DNA of 63,161 nucleotides from an uncultured Nitrospira sp. (GTDB taxonomy: Bacteria; Nitrospirota; Nitrospiria; Nitrospirales; Nitrospiraceae). The notes beneath the pieces are model-generated. The model was given only the letters and a program-made list of their open reading frames with translations. It was not told the origin of the DNA and ran no database searches. Where the stretch lies: positions 1-63,161 of the forward strand of contig CABVSA010000012.1 in NCBI GenBank assembly GCA_902500805.1, read 5' to 3'. Positions 54,079-63,161 of this stretch are shown here, in pieces. Numbering within the stretch: position 1 is the stretch's first letter; each line of letters starts with the position of its first letter. Position numbers and translations under genes: made by a program.

Positions 54079-55611
54079 ATGGATATCATGCGGGTTCACG
54101 CTAAACAAGGATGCGTCGACACCGACCGTACTGAAGCGCTGGTCATCCTGCTGTGCGAAGACGATAGTCTGGCAACGTCCGACGGAGCTGTGTTGGACCG
54201 AGCCCTTGGTGGAGCACTTCGGGAACTCCAGCGATCACGGGAGTTCGAAGGGAAGCTGCACGAGGTCATGCTGCTTCACACTCATGGAAAACTTCCAGCG
54301 AAGCGCCTGATTCTAGCTGGTCTTGGGAAGCGACCCCAACTAGGCCTGGATCAGATTCGCCAAGCCATGGGGTATGCTGTCAAACGGGTTCGCCAAGCAA
54401 AAGCCGGTTCCTTCACCGTCGTGCTGCCAAACGCCGGACCACCCGGGGCCTCAGTGAGTGACCTGTCGCAGACTCTGACGGAAGGAGCGATCCTGGGAAG
54501 CTATCAGTTTACGGCCTATCGCAGCGAGGCTCCGGTTGGCAAGGGCGTGACTGCCATGACCATCTTGGTCTCACAGAAAAGCCATCTGAGCTCCATTTCC
54601 GAGGGCGTCCGCCGCGGTATCGCGACCGCCGAAGCCACCGTGTTCGTTCGTGATCTCTGCAACCATCCTTCCAATGTGATGACCCCGACCAAGATCGCGA
54701 GCGAGGCCAAGGCCATCGCAAAAGACACCGGTGTAAACCTCAAAATCTTGGAGCAGAAGGAAATGGAGCGCCTTGGGATGGGGGCGTTGCTTGGTGTCGC
54801 GAAAGGCAGCCACGAACCGCCGAAATTCATTATTCTCCAGTACCATGGAGCCAAGAAGAAAGACGATTCTCCGGTCGTTCTCGTCGGGAAGACCATCACC
54901 TTCGATACTGGAGGGATTTCACTCAAACCAGCCGAGAACATGGAGCAAATGAAGGCCGACATGACCGGAGGCGCCGAGGTTTTGGCCACCGTACGGGCTG
55001 CGGCCAGGCTCAAATTACCCCTCAACCTCATCGGCATCCTTCCGGTGGCAGAAAACATGCCCGGTGGTCGCGCGATGCGTCCAGGAGACGTGGTCACCAC
55101 CCTCTCGGGGAAAACCGTCGAAGTCCAAAACACCGATGCCGAGGGCCGGTTGATTCTAGCGGACGGCCTGGCTTATGCCACCCGCTTTAAGCCGGCCGCA
55201 CTCATCGACATCGCCACGCTGACTGGAGCCTGTGTCGTCGCCCTGGGACAGTTCGCAATCGGCATGTTCGGCACCGATTCAACGTTGAAGGATGCAATCA
55301 CAGGCGCCGGTCTCCGAGCCGGAGAGCGGGTGTGGGAAATGCCCTTATGGGATGAGTACTTCGAGCAACTACGAAGCGATGTGGCCGATATGCGCAATAT
55401 CGGTGGGCGTGGCGGCGGCATGATCACTGCCGCCCTGTTCCTGAGCAAGTTCGTGGGCGACTATCCTTGGGTGCACCTCGATATTGCCAGCACCGATTGG
55501 AGCGAGCGAGAACGAGCCTATATTCCCAAGGGCCCGACTGGTATTGGCACGAGGCTGTTGATCCAGTTCCTGATCAATCGCTCGCTGAAGCCTGAGAGCG
55601 CACAGGCATGA
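54079..55611 (+). CDS. pepA: Cytosol (leucyl) aminopeptidase, M17 family
   Basis: A 510-residue two-metal aminopeptidase. The C-terminal catalytic domain carries VGKTITFDTGGISLKP, MKADMTGGAEV, and the family signature NTDAEGRLILADGLAYA, with conserved metal-binding Asp and Glu residues. The N-terminal ~160 residues are the typical regulatory domain. The start at 54079 is favoured by an AAGGAG ribosome-binding site seven bases upstream. Its stop overlaps the nagZ start by four bases. Confidence 0.95.
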   Translation: MDIMRVHAKQGCVDTDRTEALVILLCEDDSLATSDGAVLDRALGGALRELQRSREFEGKLHEVMLLHTHGKLPAKRLILAGLGKRPQLGLDQIRQAMGYAVKRVRQAKAGSFTVVLPNAGPPGASVSDLSQTLTEGAILGSYQFTAYRSEAPVGKGVTAMTILVSQKSHLSSISEGVRRGIATAEATVFVRDLCNHPSNVMTPTKIASEAKAIAKDTGVNLKILEQKEMERLGMGALLGVAKGSHEPPKFIILQYHGAKKKDDSPVVLVGKTITFDTGGISLKPAENMEQMKADMTGGAEVLATVRAAARLKLPLNLIGILPVAENMPGGRAMRPGDVVTTLSGKTVEVQNTDAEGRLILADGLAYATRFKPAALIDIATLTGACVVALGQFAIGMFGTDSTLKDAITGAGLRAGERVWEMPLWDEYFEQLRSDVADMRNIGGRGGGMITAALFLSKFVGDYPWVHLDIASTDWSERERAYIPKGPTGIGTRLLIQFLINRSLKPESAQA

Positions 55612-56711
55612 CAATCGCTCAGGATCAGATCGGACAGCTCTTCATGATCGGCTTTGACGGTACAACCGTATCGGCGGATCTTGCGTCGTTCATCAGAGAA
55701 TGTCAGCCCGGTGGGGTCATCCTGTTTGCAAGGAATCTCGAATCGACCGAACAAATCGTCGATCTGACGAACCACCTCCAACGCTGTAGTCCGCATTCCC
55801 CTCTCCTGATTTCCATTGATCAAGAAGGTGGACGTGTCTCACGGTTGCCGAAAGAATTTACGATTTTCCCACCATGTGACGTCCTCGGACAGTGTCACTC
55901 CTCAGAGCTAGCCTATGCCGCAGCCGCGACGACCGCAAAAGAACTGGCGGCTGTCGGGATCAACATGAATATGTCCCCCGTGCTGGACGTCAATAGTAAT
56001 CCATCAAACCCCGTGATCGGCGACCGAGCATTCGGCGCAACGCCCGACCTTGTGTCTGAATTGGGATTGGCCACGGTGGGTGGCCTCCAAGACAATCGGG
56101 TGGTCGCCTGCGGGAAGCACTTTCCAGGGCATGGCGACACCACGTCGGACTCCCATAAAGAATTGCCCGTCGTAAGCGCCTCTCGCGATCGCCTCGAGCG
56201 TATTGAGTTCCCCCCGTTCCGTCGCGCCATTGACAACGGGGTCGCCACGATGATGACAGCCCATGTCCAGTATCAGGCATTGGATGCACAAAGGCCGGCG
56301 ACCTTGTCCCCGACCATCATCTCAAAATTGCTTCGCCAAGAGTTGTACTACGACGGAGTTGTCCTGACGGATGACCTTGAAATGCATGCGATCATTGATC
56401 ACTACGGTATCGGAGACGCGGCTGTGCTGGCCATCCAAGCGGGTTGCGATATGCCGCTGATCTGCAAGGATCGGAATAGAGTGATCACCGCCATGCAGGC
56501 CGTTACCAAGGCTGTTACCAGCTCAGATATCTCTCCACAACGGCTGGCTCAATCCCTTGCCCGCATCCGCCGGCTGAAGGACCGGTATCTCCTTCCTTAT
56601 CGACCCGTCACCATCTCTGATGCGAGATTGGCGGTGGGTTGCCGTAGCCATCGAGCGCTCTTGCGGTCCATTCACCAAACTCGAGAGCGGGTCGCGAAAG
56701 CTGAGGCATGA
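55608..56711 (+). CDS. nagZ: Beta-N-acetylhexosaminidase, glycoside hydrolase family 3
   Basis: A 367-residue enzyme removing N-acetylglucosamine from muropeptides in cell-wall recycling. The signature is CGKHFPGHGDTTSDSHKELP (about residues 168-187) with the catalytic His loop, plus ISIDQEGGRVSRL and the nucleophile region VVLTDDLEMHAI. It lacks a signal peptide, in line with a cytoplasmic role. It is coupled to pepA (ATGA overlap). Confidence 0.93.
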   Translation: MTIAQDQIGQLFMIGFDGTTVSADLASFIRECQPGGVILFARNLESTEQIVDLTNHLQRCSPHSPLLISIDQEGGRVSRLPKEFTIFPPCDVLGQCHSSELAYAAAATTAKELAAVGINMNMSPVLDVNSNPSNPVIGDRAFGATPDLVSELGLATVGGLQDNRVVACGKHFPGHGDTTSDSHKELPVVSASRDRLERIEFPPFRRAIDNGVATMMTAHVQYQALDAQRPATLSPTIISKLLRQELYYDGVVLTDDLEMHAIIDHYGIGDAAVLAIQAGCDMPLICKDRNRVITAMQAVTKAVTSSDISPQRLAQSLARIRRLKDRYLLPYRPVTISDARLAVGCRSHRALLRSIHQTRERVAKAEA

Positions 56712-56859
56712 GCCTTTTTGAGGATTGGTTCTCTTTAGGAGACGGCCTATGGAGCGCCCCTTTCAGTAGACGATCGCTGAGTCCGTAAGGTGCCGCTCAA
56801 AGCTAGTCTTGCTCCGTTCTCACGTCTTGTGGCATCATGAGCATTTCTGGGAGGGCCTT

Positions 56860-57312
56860 ATGGCCTCATTGCTCGAGTACGTCGGATCTGTTCATATTTT
56901 TCTTGGGCCCTACCGCGGTAATCCCATCGCGTTGTATTTGCGACGAACAGAATCAGGCTGCCAGATCGGTCCGAAAGTGTATCCCTGGAATGATGTCACC
57001 GGTGTTGGGGAAACACCGAACAAAGCCGCTGCGGACTTTGAAGAAAAATGGAAAACAAAGGGCTTAACTGCAGATATGTATTCTGGTCCCTCCTGGGAAG
57101 GAGGCATTAAACCAGAAAAACCGGCCCCACCAAAACCTGCTGCTCCGCCAAAAGCGGCGGCTCCTCCGCCAACTCCTGCCGCTCCAGCAGGAACCTCTTC
57201 AACGCCACCTACCCCGTCTGTTGCAAGTACGGCCACGCCTGGAGCCGTGTCAACTCCGGCCGACACCGCCCCAGCCACGGCTCCTGCGTCGATAATATCG
57301 CCCTCCACGTAG
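56860..57312 (+). CDS. Small protein with Pro/Ala-rich tail, unknown function
   Basis: A 150-residue protein: a ~75-residue folded N-terminal part (YVGSVHIFLGPYRGNPIALY, WNDVTGVGETPNKAAADFEE) followed by a Pro/Ala/Thr-rich tail, probably disordered. The start at 56860 has a GGGAGGG ribosome-binding site right before it; the longer frame from 56809 does not. No family recognised. Confidence 0.65.
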   Translation: MASLLEYVGSVHIFLGPYRGNPIALYLRRTESGCQIGPKVYPWNDVTGVGETPNKAAADFEEKWKTKGLTADMYSGPSWEGGIKPEKPAPPKPAAPPKAAAPPPTPAAPAGTSSTPPTPSVASTATPGAVSTPADTAPATAPASIISPST

Positions 57313-57358
57313 TCCTCATCGTTCAGGTCTGGGCATGCCATCCACCTCGTTGGGGCCC

Positions 57359-58795
57359 TCAACCGCTTTGGGTGTCTCGCGTTGAGAGCTTGCTGTGCTT
57401 CATACCATAACCAAGGTAGACGACGATCCCCACAACAGTCCACACGCCAAAGCGGATCCATGTCGCCCATGGCAGCCCCGCCATAAGATAGAGGCAGGCT
57501 GCAATACTGCAAATCGGCACGAGAGGCATGAACGGAAGACGAAATGGGCGAGGCTGATCGGGCTTTGTGTATCGCAGCAGCATGACCCCGAAACTCACCA
57601 AAACAAACGCAAAAAAGGTTCCGATGTTGGTCATATCAGCCGCATCCCCGATCTGGAAAAACGCCGAAAGAATTGCCACGACGACGCCAGTGAGAATGGT
57701 CGCGCGATGCGGTGTTCCAAATCGTGTATGAACCGTCGATAAGCCAGGGCTCAGCAGTTGATCCCGTGACATGGCAAAGAAGACTCGGATTTGCCCCAAC
57801 ATCATGACCACCAGTACACTGGTAATCCCAGCGACAGCTCCAATCGCGACGATCGCGGCACCCCATTTGAACCCGACAAGCGTGAGCGCTTCAGCGACCG
57901 GTGCATGAATGTCGATTTGACCTACGGGGACCAGTCCGGTCAGTACGGCCGCGACAGAAATATAAAGGACTGTACACACACTCAAAGATGCTAGGATCCC
58001 AAACGGGACATCGCGCTGAGGGTTTTTTGCTTCTTCGGCGGCCGTGGAGACAGCATCAAAGCCAATATAGGCGAAAAAGATGATCGCGGCAGCGGCTCGG
58101 ACACCCTCGAACCCGTTCGGCATAAACGGTGTCCAATTGTCGCTGTTCACGGCGGGAGTCCCAACGGCGAGAAAGAAGAGAATCACCGCCAGTTTCAGGA
58201 GCACGATCATACCGGCAGCCCTAGCACTTTCCTTAATCCCAATCACCAGGATCGTCGTGACCAACAAAACAATGATGGCGGCGGGAAAATTCGCAATGCT
58301 CCCTTCTGGCCCACCAGCCCACTGCGGTGGATTGGTCGCCCAGTAGGGCAATTCGAGGCCTGCAAGCTTAAGTAATTTATTGAAATACCCCGACCACCCG
58401 ATCGCCACGGCAACGCAGGCAACGCCATACTCTAGGATCAGATTCCATCCGGTGAGCCAGGCGAGAAACTCCCCCAAGGTGGCGTAGGAAAAGGTATAGG
58501 CAGACCCTGCCACCGGAATCATCGCGGAGAACTCCGCATAGCAGAGGGCTGCCAGCGCACAGGTCACACCTGAAAGAACAAAAGAGAGGACAATCCCCGG
58601 CCCTGCCCCAGGGCGATGGGCGTCGCCCACAATGGCAGTCCCGATCAGGACAAAAATCCCGGTCCCAATAATCGCGCCAATCCCCAGCGCCGTCAGATCC
58701 CAAGCCGTCAGTGTTTTCTTGAGGCGATGCTCCGGCCGCTCGGCATCGGCCAAAATTTGATCGATGGGTTTTGTCCTGAAGAAGGGATTGCTCAC
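57359..58795 (-). CDS. APC-family amino-acid permease
   Basis: A 478-residue transporter with about 12 to 14 membrane helices. The N-terminal substrate/ion motif IGAIIGTGIFVLIG (about residues 37-50) and CYAEFSAMIPVAGSAYTFSY are typical of the cationic-amino-acid-transporter (YfnA-like) branch. It imports or exchanges amino acids across the inner membrane; the substrate is not determined by the motifs. It lies alone. Confidence 0.9.
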   Translation of the reverse strand: MSNPFFRTKPIDQILADAERPEHRLKKTLTAWDLTALGIGAIIGTGIFVLIGTAIVGDAHRPGAGPGIVLSFVLSGVTCALAALCYAEFSAMIPVAGSAYTFSYATLGEFLAWLTGWNLILEYGVACVAVAIGWSGYFNKLLKLAGLELPYWATNPPQWAGGPEGSIANFPAAIIVLLVTTILVIGIKESARAAGMIVLLKLAVILFFLAVGTPAVNSDNWTPFMPNGFEGVRAAAAIIFFAYIGFDAVSTAAEEAKNPQRDVPFGILASLSVCTVLYISVAAVLTGLVPVGQIDIHAPVAEALTLVGFKWGAAIVAIGAVAGITSVLVVMMLGQIRVFFAMSRDQLLSPGLSTVHTRFGTPHRATILTGVVVAILSAFFQIGDAADMTNIGTFFAFVLVSFGVMLLRYTKPDQPRPFRLPFMPLVPICSIAACLYLMAGLPWATWIRFGVWTVVGIVVYLGYGMKHSKLSTRDTQSG

Positions 58796-58928
58796 GACTA
58801 CTCTCCGGTCTTTGGTGCTACGCTCTGGCCCGAAGAAATCACCGGCAGAAAGCTCGTTTGAACCTCACCCGTATCCGAGAGGACTACCCACTGAGAATGG
58901 TTCGGCATTTCTGACCCGCCCAGAAAGC

Positions 58929-59672
58929 TCATGCCCTAGTCCGCCGCGCGGCGCGTAACAAAGCCTCGAAGAGCCGGCGGTGAGCCATATGTCGGTCGAA
59001 TAGGAACTCTGGATGCCATTGAATAGCAAGTAGAAATCGATGGGTAGGGGACTCAATGGCTTCAATAATGCCATCGGGAGCCACCGCACTGGCGATGAGT
59101 GATGGAGCAACGGCTTTCACGGACTGATGATGTGAGCTGTTCACCATCAGTGTTTGTTTTCCGATGATCTGCTTCAGGAGGCTCTTGGGGAGGACGGTCA
59201 CCGCATGGGAGACAGAGACCGCCTTCGTCTTTTGACGATGATCCATTGCGCGTGGAAGCTGTGCAGGGATATCCTGAAAAAGGCTGCCTCCACAGGCCAC
59301 ATTTAGGGTCTGCATCCCTCCACAAATCCCTAAGAGTGGAAGGTCACGTCGCCTCGCTTGACGCACCATCTCCAGCTCGAAGTCAGCACGCCGCTCACTG
59401 ACCAGTGAAAATTTGTAGCGCTGCTTCTCTCCATACAGGCCTGGTGGAAGATCAGGACCGCTGCCGGTCAGGAGAATCCCGTCCACGCTGTCAAGAAGTC
59501 GTCGTCGATCGGCCGCTGCAGCCACTAACGGCAGGACTAAGGGAACACCGCCGACCTCTTCAATGGCCCGAATGTACCGGGCTCTCAGGAAGTAGGTAGG
59601 CTCGGACCCACCCATATCTTTCCTGTCACCGGCATTAAAGTCAGGAGTCACGCCGATGACAGGTTTCATCAT
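58929..59672 (-). CDS. Class I glutamine amidotransferase-like hydrolase (PuuD-type)
   Basis: A 247-residue enzyme of the peptidase C26 family. The nucleophile elbow is LLGICGGMQ (Cys near residue 118), and the His-Glu pair is in QWHPEFLFD. The family includes gamma-glutamyl-GABA hydrolases. LTGSGPDLPPGLYG is the family's substrate-side motif. Its start abuts the stop of the upstream gene (the two share base 59672), so the two are coupled. Confidence 0.88.
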   Translation of the reverse strand: MMKPVIGVTPDFNAGDRKDMGGSEPTYFLRARYIRAIEEVGGVPLVLPLVAAAADRRRLLDSVDGILLTGSGPDLPPGLYGEKQRYKFSLVSERRADFELEMVRQARRRDLPLLGICGGMQTLNVACGGSLFQDIPAQLPRAMDHRQKTKAVSVSHAVTVLPKSLLKQIIGKQTLMVNSSHHQSVKAVAPSLIASAVAPDGIIEAIESPTHRFLLAIQWHPEFLFDRHMAHRRLFEALLRAARRTRA

Positions 59673-60064
59673 TACTGCGCAGGTTCAGGTACCGAAGTAG
59701 GGGCAGGAGCGAATCCCTCGTTTTCAGCCGCCACGCCCAGGAAACGAACCGGGCGATCGCCGCTGAGATGCTCTGGAGTAATGACATAGGTTCCATACAC
59801 GCTGGGAACCCAAATGTTCTTCGCCGTTGACTCACTAAATCCTGAAAAAACATAGGCCAAGCCACCGACAATTCCCCCCCCGAGGGCAAACGCGGCTTTG
59901 AACGGGAAATACAAGATGGTGGCGGCGGCAGAAGCGGCACCCATACCGGCTCCCGAAGCCGTCCCTTGTAGAGAATCCGTTGACGTGGATTGGCTCCAAG
60001 CCGGCGACACCAGCATCGCCCCGTATGCAATGACAACCAAAATAATCACGATCGGGAGTCTCAC
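59672..60064 (-). CDS. Secreted small protein with glycine-rich membrane segment
   Basis: A 130-residue protein with a GTG start at 60064, picked because AGGAGGAG lies at the right distance. It has an N-terminal signal (VIILVVIAYGAMLVSPAWSQ) and a second hydrophobic, Gly/Ala-rich stretch (FPFKAAFALGGGIVGGLAYVF). The final part reads HLSGDRPVRFLG. I know no function. It is coupled to the amidotransferase-like gene. Confidence 0.6.
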   Translation of the reverse strand: MRLPIVIILVVIAYGAMLVSPAWSQSTSTDSLQGTASGAGMGAASAAATILYFPFKAAFALGGGIVGGLAYVFSGFSESTAKNIWVPSVYGTYVITPEHLSGDRPVRFLGVAAENEGFAPAPTSVPEPAQ

Positions 60065-60216
60065 GTGTGGCTCCTCCTTCCTCTTCAACAGCTCAATCTG
60101 ACAAACACAGGACCTAATCATACACGAATACTGATATGCGTTATAACAAATTCAAACCTGAATGCAACCCCCCTTGTTGACCCATTCTGAGAGACAACAC
60201 GTAAAGGCACAACTAA

Positions 60217-60663
60217 TCAGGTGACGAGACCCAGCTCGTCCAAGACGTAGGAGATCAGATGTTGAGGCTCCTTACTGATCGCTTGCTCCAATTCAACCAT
60301 CAATTCCCCAGCGGGAATCCTCTGAGTATTCTTGGTCAGGCCAGGTAACAGCTGGAGATCCAATTTCCACCGGCATACGGCTTGGGCAAAAACATCACCG
60401 CTGCGTTCGTGATAACCGGACCGTTCTTGAGCCTCCACGGCCACTAAACTCTTCGCAAGTTGATCAGGCAACTGAATCCTTCGCTCAATGGCCAAGAGCT
60501 GACTGCTGCTGACCTCCACGACAACCTGAATCCCTGCCTTCCAGCTCCGTTTCTTCACATTAAACACACAGGCCACCACATCCACTTTCCCTTCAACCGG
60601 TTCTGGCCCAAAGAAAAAGCTCACCCGATAGGCGGCGATATCGTGGGTAGATACAGTAATCAT
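60217..60663 (-). CDS. Hypothetical soluble protein
   Basis: A 148-residue protein with no motif, signal or membrane segment that I recognise. Acidic and hydrophobic residues alternate in its first half (VDVVACVFNVKKRS), suggesting a beta-rich fold. It is divergent from the M24 peptidase gene, which lies about 80 bases away. Confidence 0.6.
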   Translation of the reverse strand: MITVSTHDIAAYRVSFFFGPEPVEGKVDVVACVFNVKKRSWKAGIQVVVEVSSSQLLAIERRIQLPDQLAKSLVAVEAQERSGYHERSGDVFAQAVCRWKLDLQLLPGLTKNTQRIPAGELMVELEQAISKEPQHLISYVLDELGLVT

Positions 60664-60745
60664 CGATTGCTATAGTAGCATGAAGTATGGATGAACTTAT
60701 GGTCTGATTGACGCCCTGAGACCTCGAAGATATGATGCAAGGCTT

Positions 60746-61948
60746 ATGAGCCAGACTACCCATCATGCAAGAATCCGGGCGATTCAAACCGCGCTTCTAG
60801 ATCAGGAGACCGTCGAGGGATGGCTCTTCTATGATTTTCGCGGTTCAGACCCCTTGGCCTATCGGGTGTTGCTTCTTGATGCCTCCCAACATGTGACCCG
60901 CCGTTGGTACTACTGGATCCCCAGAACTGGCGAACCGGTGAAGCTCCTTCATCAAATTGAGCCGCATGTCCTGGATGACCTACCTGGCTCTTCCCGTCTC
61001 TATGTATCGTGGGAACAGCAACGCACGGCATTGGACTCACTCGTACGAGGTCGACGGTGTATTGCCATGCAGTATTCGCCCCTCAATGCTGTGCCTTATC
61101 TCTCTAGAGTCGATGCCGGTACGATCGAGCTCGTTCGAAGCTTTGGAGTAGATGTTGTGACCTCGGCCGATCTTGTCCAACGATTTGAGGCTGTCTGGAC
61201 GGAAGAACAACTGGACTCCCATCGGTATGCCGTTACAACTCTCAGACGCATTGTCGATGAGGCCTTCACCCATGTAGCCTCGTGCCTCACACACCAACGT
61301 CCCTTAACCGAGTACAGCCTGCAACAATTCATTCTCTCTCGAATTCAGGCTACGGGAATGATGACCTCCAGTGCGCCAATCGCAGCTATCGATGCCCATA
61401 GCGCCGATCCCCACTACTCACCAGGTGAATCTGCCTCTTCTCCAATTACCCGGGACAGTCTCGTTTTGATTGATCTTTGGGCGAAGCGAACGACACCAGG
61501 CTCCGTCTATGGAGACATTACCTGGACTGGCTATACGGGACAACAGGTGCCACCAAAGCATCGCTTAGTTTTTGAGCATGTCCGACAAGGGCGCGATGGA
61601 GCCTTATCGTTTATCCAGACACAACTGGCAACAGGACGATTTCCCTTTGGCTGGGAAGTCGATGATGTCTGCCGGGGCAAGATCCGTGAGGCAGGATACG
61701 GCGAGTTTTTCATTCATCGTACCGGCCATTCAATCGGTGAGGAAGTTCATGGCAATGGAGCCAACATTGACAATCTTGAAACGCATGATGGGCGTCAGAT
61801 CCTCCCCCACACCTGCTTTTCGATAGAGCCGGGCATCTATCTCCCTGGCGAGTTCGGTATTCGGAGCGAGATCGATGTGTATGTAACGGATCAAGAAGCC
61901 ATCGTACATGGCTTGCCTCTTCAAACCGAGATTGTCTCCCTTCTCTAA
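60746..61948 (+). CDS. M24-family metallopeptidase (Xaa-Pro aminopeptidase-like)
   Basis: A 400-residue pita-bread-fold peptidase. The N-terminal ~150 residues are the creatinase-like domain. The catalytic part has LIDLWAKR and GDITWTGY (metal-binding Asp residues), then HRTGHSIGEEVHGNG (metal His) and EPGIYLPGEFGIRSEID (two metal Glu). Some positions differ from classic PepP, so the precise substrate (X-Pro peptides or other) is open. Confidence 0.85.
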   Translation: MSQTTHHARIRAIQTALLDQETVEGWLFYDFRGSDPLAYRVLLLDASQHVTRRWYYWIPRTGEPVKLLHQIEPHVLDDLPGSSRLYVSWEQQRTALDSLVRGRRCIAMQYSPLNAVPYLSRVDAGTIELVRSFGVDVVTSADLVQRFEAVWTEEQLDSHRYAVTTLRRIVDEAFTHVASCLTHQRPLTEYSLQQFILSRIQATGMMTSSAPIAAIDAHSADPHYSPGESASSPITRDSLVLIDLWAKRTTPGSVYGDITWTGYTGQQVPPKHRLVFEHVRQGRDGALSFIQTQLATGRFPFGWEVDDVCRGKIREAGYGEFFIHRTGHSIGEEVHGNGANIDNLETHDGRQILPHTCFSIEPGIYLPGEFGIRSEIDVYVTDQEAIVHGLPLQTEIVSLL

Positions 61949-61981
61949 TACAACGTGCTGGGTTATTAGCTTGACGCTTTC

Positions 61982-62011
61982 TTGACAGTCCATCAAAAAG
62001 ACAGCTACAGT
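61982..62011 (+). promoter_or_regulatory. Sigma-70-type promoter of the tatA-like gene
   Basis: TTGACA (61982-61987), an 18-base spacer, then TACAGT (62006-62011). Because the long frame starting at 61982 would begin inside this promoter, the later start at 62066 is preferred. Confidence 0.55.
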
Positions 62012-62065
62012 CTTTTGGTAACGACTCTTCCGACGCTCATCGCGAGGTCATCCTTGTTTGGTACG

Positions 62066-62857
62066 ATGGGGTTTTCCGAGCTCATCATCATTCTTGTGAT
62101 CGTGTTCATCATATTTGGGGCAGGACGCCTGCCACAAATCGGCGAGGGAGTCGGCAAAGCGTTAAAAGGGTTTCGAAAGGAAGTGAACGACGTTCCTCAG
62201 GCCAGTGATGATCAGGCCCCTCAGGGAACACCACCCCAACAACCAGCTCAGATTTCCCCCATTGTCGCCACAGCTCCGGTCGCTGCCCCCCTCGCAACTT
62301 CGCCGGCACCAACCAGGGCGAATACCCCTTATGTTCCTGGCCCAGAGCTGACCCCTGGAACCACAGCCTCGTTTCTTTACAATACAAGTTCTCAAGCCCC
62401 TCGGACATCAGCAACTCCTTCACAGCCACCCGCATCGTCACAGCCCAGTCAGGTCGTCTCGATGGAGGAGCGGGCAGCGAATCCAGTTCCAATAGCTCAA
62501 GCGTCATACCCACCTCTGCCTGCAGGAGCTCAGACGAAACCGGCAACAAAACGTCCATCAGCGATCGTCAATCAGGAAGGGGTTGCCCGCGTGCAGGCGC
62601 AACAAGCCGCGCTCAAGTCGAAGACTTCACCTTCAACCGTTGGTGTATCATCTAATGACCTGCAGAGTCTCGGTGAGGGTCTAGGAGAGGTCGTACGCAC
62701 ATTCCGCCAGGCTGTAACTGACATCCGAAGCAATGTCGACCCACAAATGCACACGATCAAAGCTGAGGTAGACGCCGCCCAAAAAGAAATTCAGCAATCC
62801 ATCGAAGCGGCGAAAGAGCTTCCGACCATACAAGACGGAACGCCTAAATCAAGCTGA
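62066..62857 (+). CDS. TatA/TatB-family protein with long C-terminal tail
   Basis: A 263-residue protein. Residues 2-16 form the membrane helix (FSELIIILVIVFIIF), followed by the hinge FGAGRLPQIGEGVGKALKGF, which begins the amphipathic helix typical of TatA/TatB subunits of the twin-arginine translocase. After about residue 45 comes a ~150-residue Pro/Ala/Ser/Gln-rich linker and then a ~65-residue helical end (EVRTFRQAVTDIRSNV-like). Ordinary TatA is about 60-90 residues, so the tail is unusual. No tatC is in the window. TatA and TatB cannot be told apart here. Confidence 0.8.
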   Translation: MGFSELIIILVIVFIIFGAGRLPQIGEGVGKALKGFRKEVNDVPQASDDQAPQGTPPQQPAQISPIVATAPVAAPLATSPAPTRANTPYVPGPELTPGTTASFLYNTSSQAPRTSATPSQPPASSQPSQVVSMEERAANPVPIAQASYPPLPAGAQTKPATKRPSAIVNQEGVARVQAQQAALKSKTSPSTVGVSSNDLQSLGEGLGEVVRTFRQAVTDIRSNVDPQMHTIKAEVDAAQKEIQQSIEAAKELPTIQDGTPKSS

Positions 62858-63050
62858 ATCTAATCGCATACAGTTCGCTTCTACTCATCCTGTTCTGGCT
62901 CAGAGAAGCAGACACCAGAATCGTCCGATTAATTTTGGCCAACGGCTTCTCAATTTCATGTCTTGAACCTGGAAAACCTGGCAGAAAAGAATGGGTGCCC
63001 GGTAAAAGTAGTCGCGATTTCAACAGTCAGGTATACCCCGTCGAACCATT

Positions 63051-63161
63051 TCAGGATGGGGTTCGACTTCGATTTAATGCCTCGACAAGACTAACTAGAT
63101 CCTCCTGTATCTTCTCATCTAAATCCATGAACTGAATGCCCATGCCGGGAAAGAGGAGGTA
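63051..63161 (-). CDS. C-terminal end of a PilZ-like protein (5' truncated by window edge)
   Basis: On the minus strand a frame enters at the right edge and stops at 63051-63053. The peptide FPGMGIQFMDLDEKIQEDLV resembles the last strand and helix of PilZ domains (G-x-G-I-x-F). Only ~36 residues are visible, so the cyclic-di-GMP binding motif cannot be checked. Confidence 0.5.
   Translation of the reverse strand, partial: YLLFPGMGIQFMDLDEKIQEDLVSLVEALNRSRTPS

Overview
The window reads as chromosome of a comammox (complete ammonia-oxidising) Nitrospira. The strongest evidence is a stand-alone ammonia monooxygenase subunit C gene (amoC, minus strand, 12534-13352) with its metal ligands intact. 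It sits in a genome that also carries a 12-gene complex I cluster with two tandem NuoM subunits, an arrangement reported for Nitrospira, and a dense set of PAS-domain two-component systems. Ammonia oxidisers outside Nitrospirota do not fit the rest of the gene content well. No amoA, amoB, hao or nxr gene lies in the window, so the assignment rests on amoC and overall context.

Layout. 1-6.9 kb: the tail of a c-type cytochrome, a BrkB/YihY membrane protein, a cytochrome P450, tRNA-Lys and tRNA-Arg, a cysteine-cluster protein pair, HU, a MoaD/ThiS-like protein and RfbC. 7-12.4 kb: an accessory region starting at tRNA-Glu. It holds an HNH-like protein, a Panacea-type toxin-antitoxin pair, an AT-rich lipoprotein, an RRM RNA-binding protein, and several degenerate repeated segments derived from one unknown gene and from the RRM gene tail. 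12.5-13.4 kb: amoC. 13.7-20 kb: a DUF1566-like protein, PyrE, a phosphodiester glycosidase and a three-gene two-component module. 20-33.9 kb: nuoA-B-C-D-G-I-J-K-L-M-M-N on the minus strand, with no nuoE, nuoF or nuoH. 34.4-38.8 kb: an OmpA-family protein and a PriA whose helicase motifs are eroded. 38.9-51.7 kb: three multi-PAS sensor proteins, one of 2096 residues with a GAF and about 13 PAS domains, with two response regulators. 52.2-63.1 kb: tRNA-Leu, a HAD phosphatase, QueE, PepA, NagZ, an APC amino-acid permease, a class I amidotransferase, an M24 peptidase, a TatA-like protein and the 3' end of a PilZ-like gene.

How the parts fit. AmoC is one of three subunits of the copper membrane enzyme that starts ammonia oxidation; a solitary copy probably supplements an operon elsewhere. 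The nuo cluster encodes the membrane arm, apart from the missing H subunit, plus a peripheral arm lacking the NADH module. This agrees with a nitrifier that may run complex I in reverse with a non-NADH partner. The sensor genes are arranged so that kinase and regulator starts and stops overlap, which points to translational coupling.

Limits. Everything here was read by eye from sequence and translations. Family names rest on recognised motifs, and start sites are judged from ribosome-binding sites and family length.
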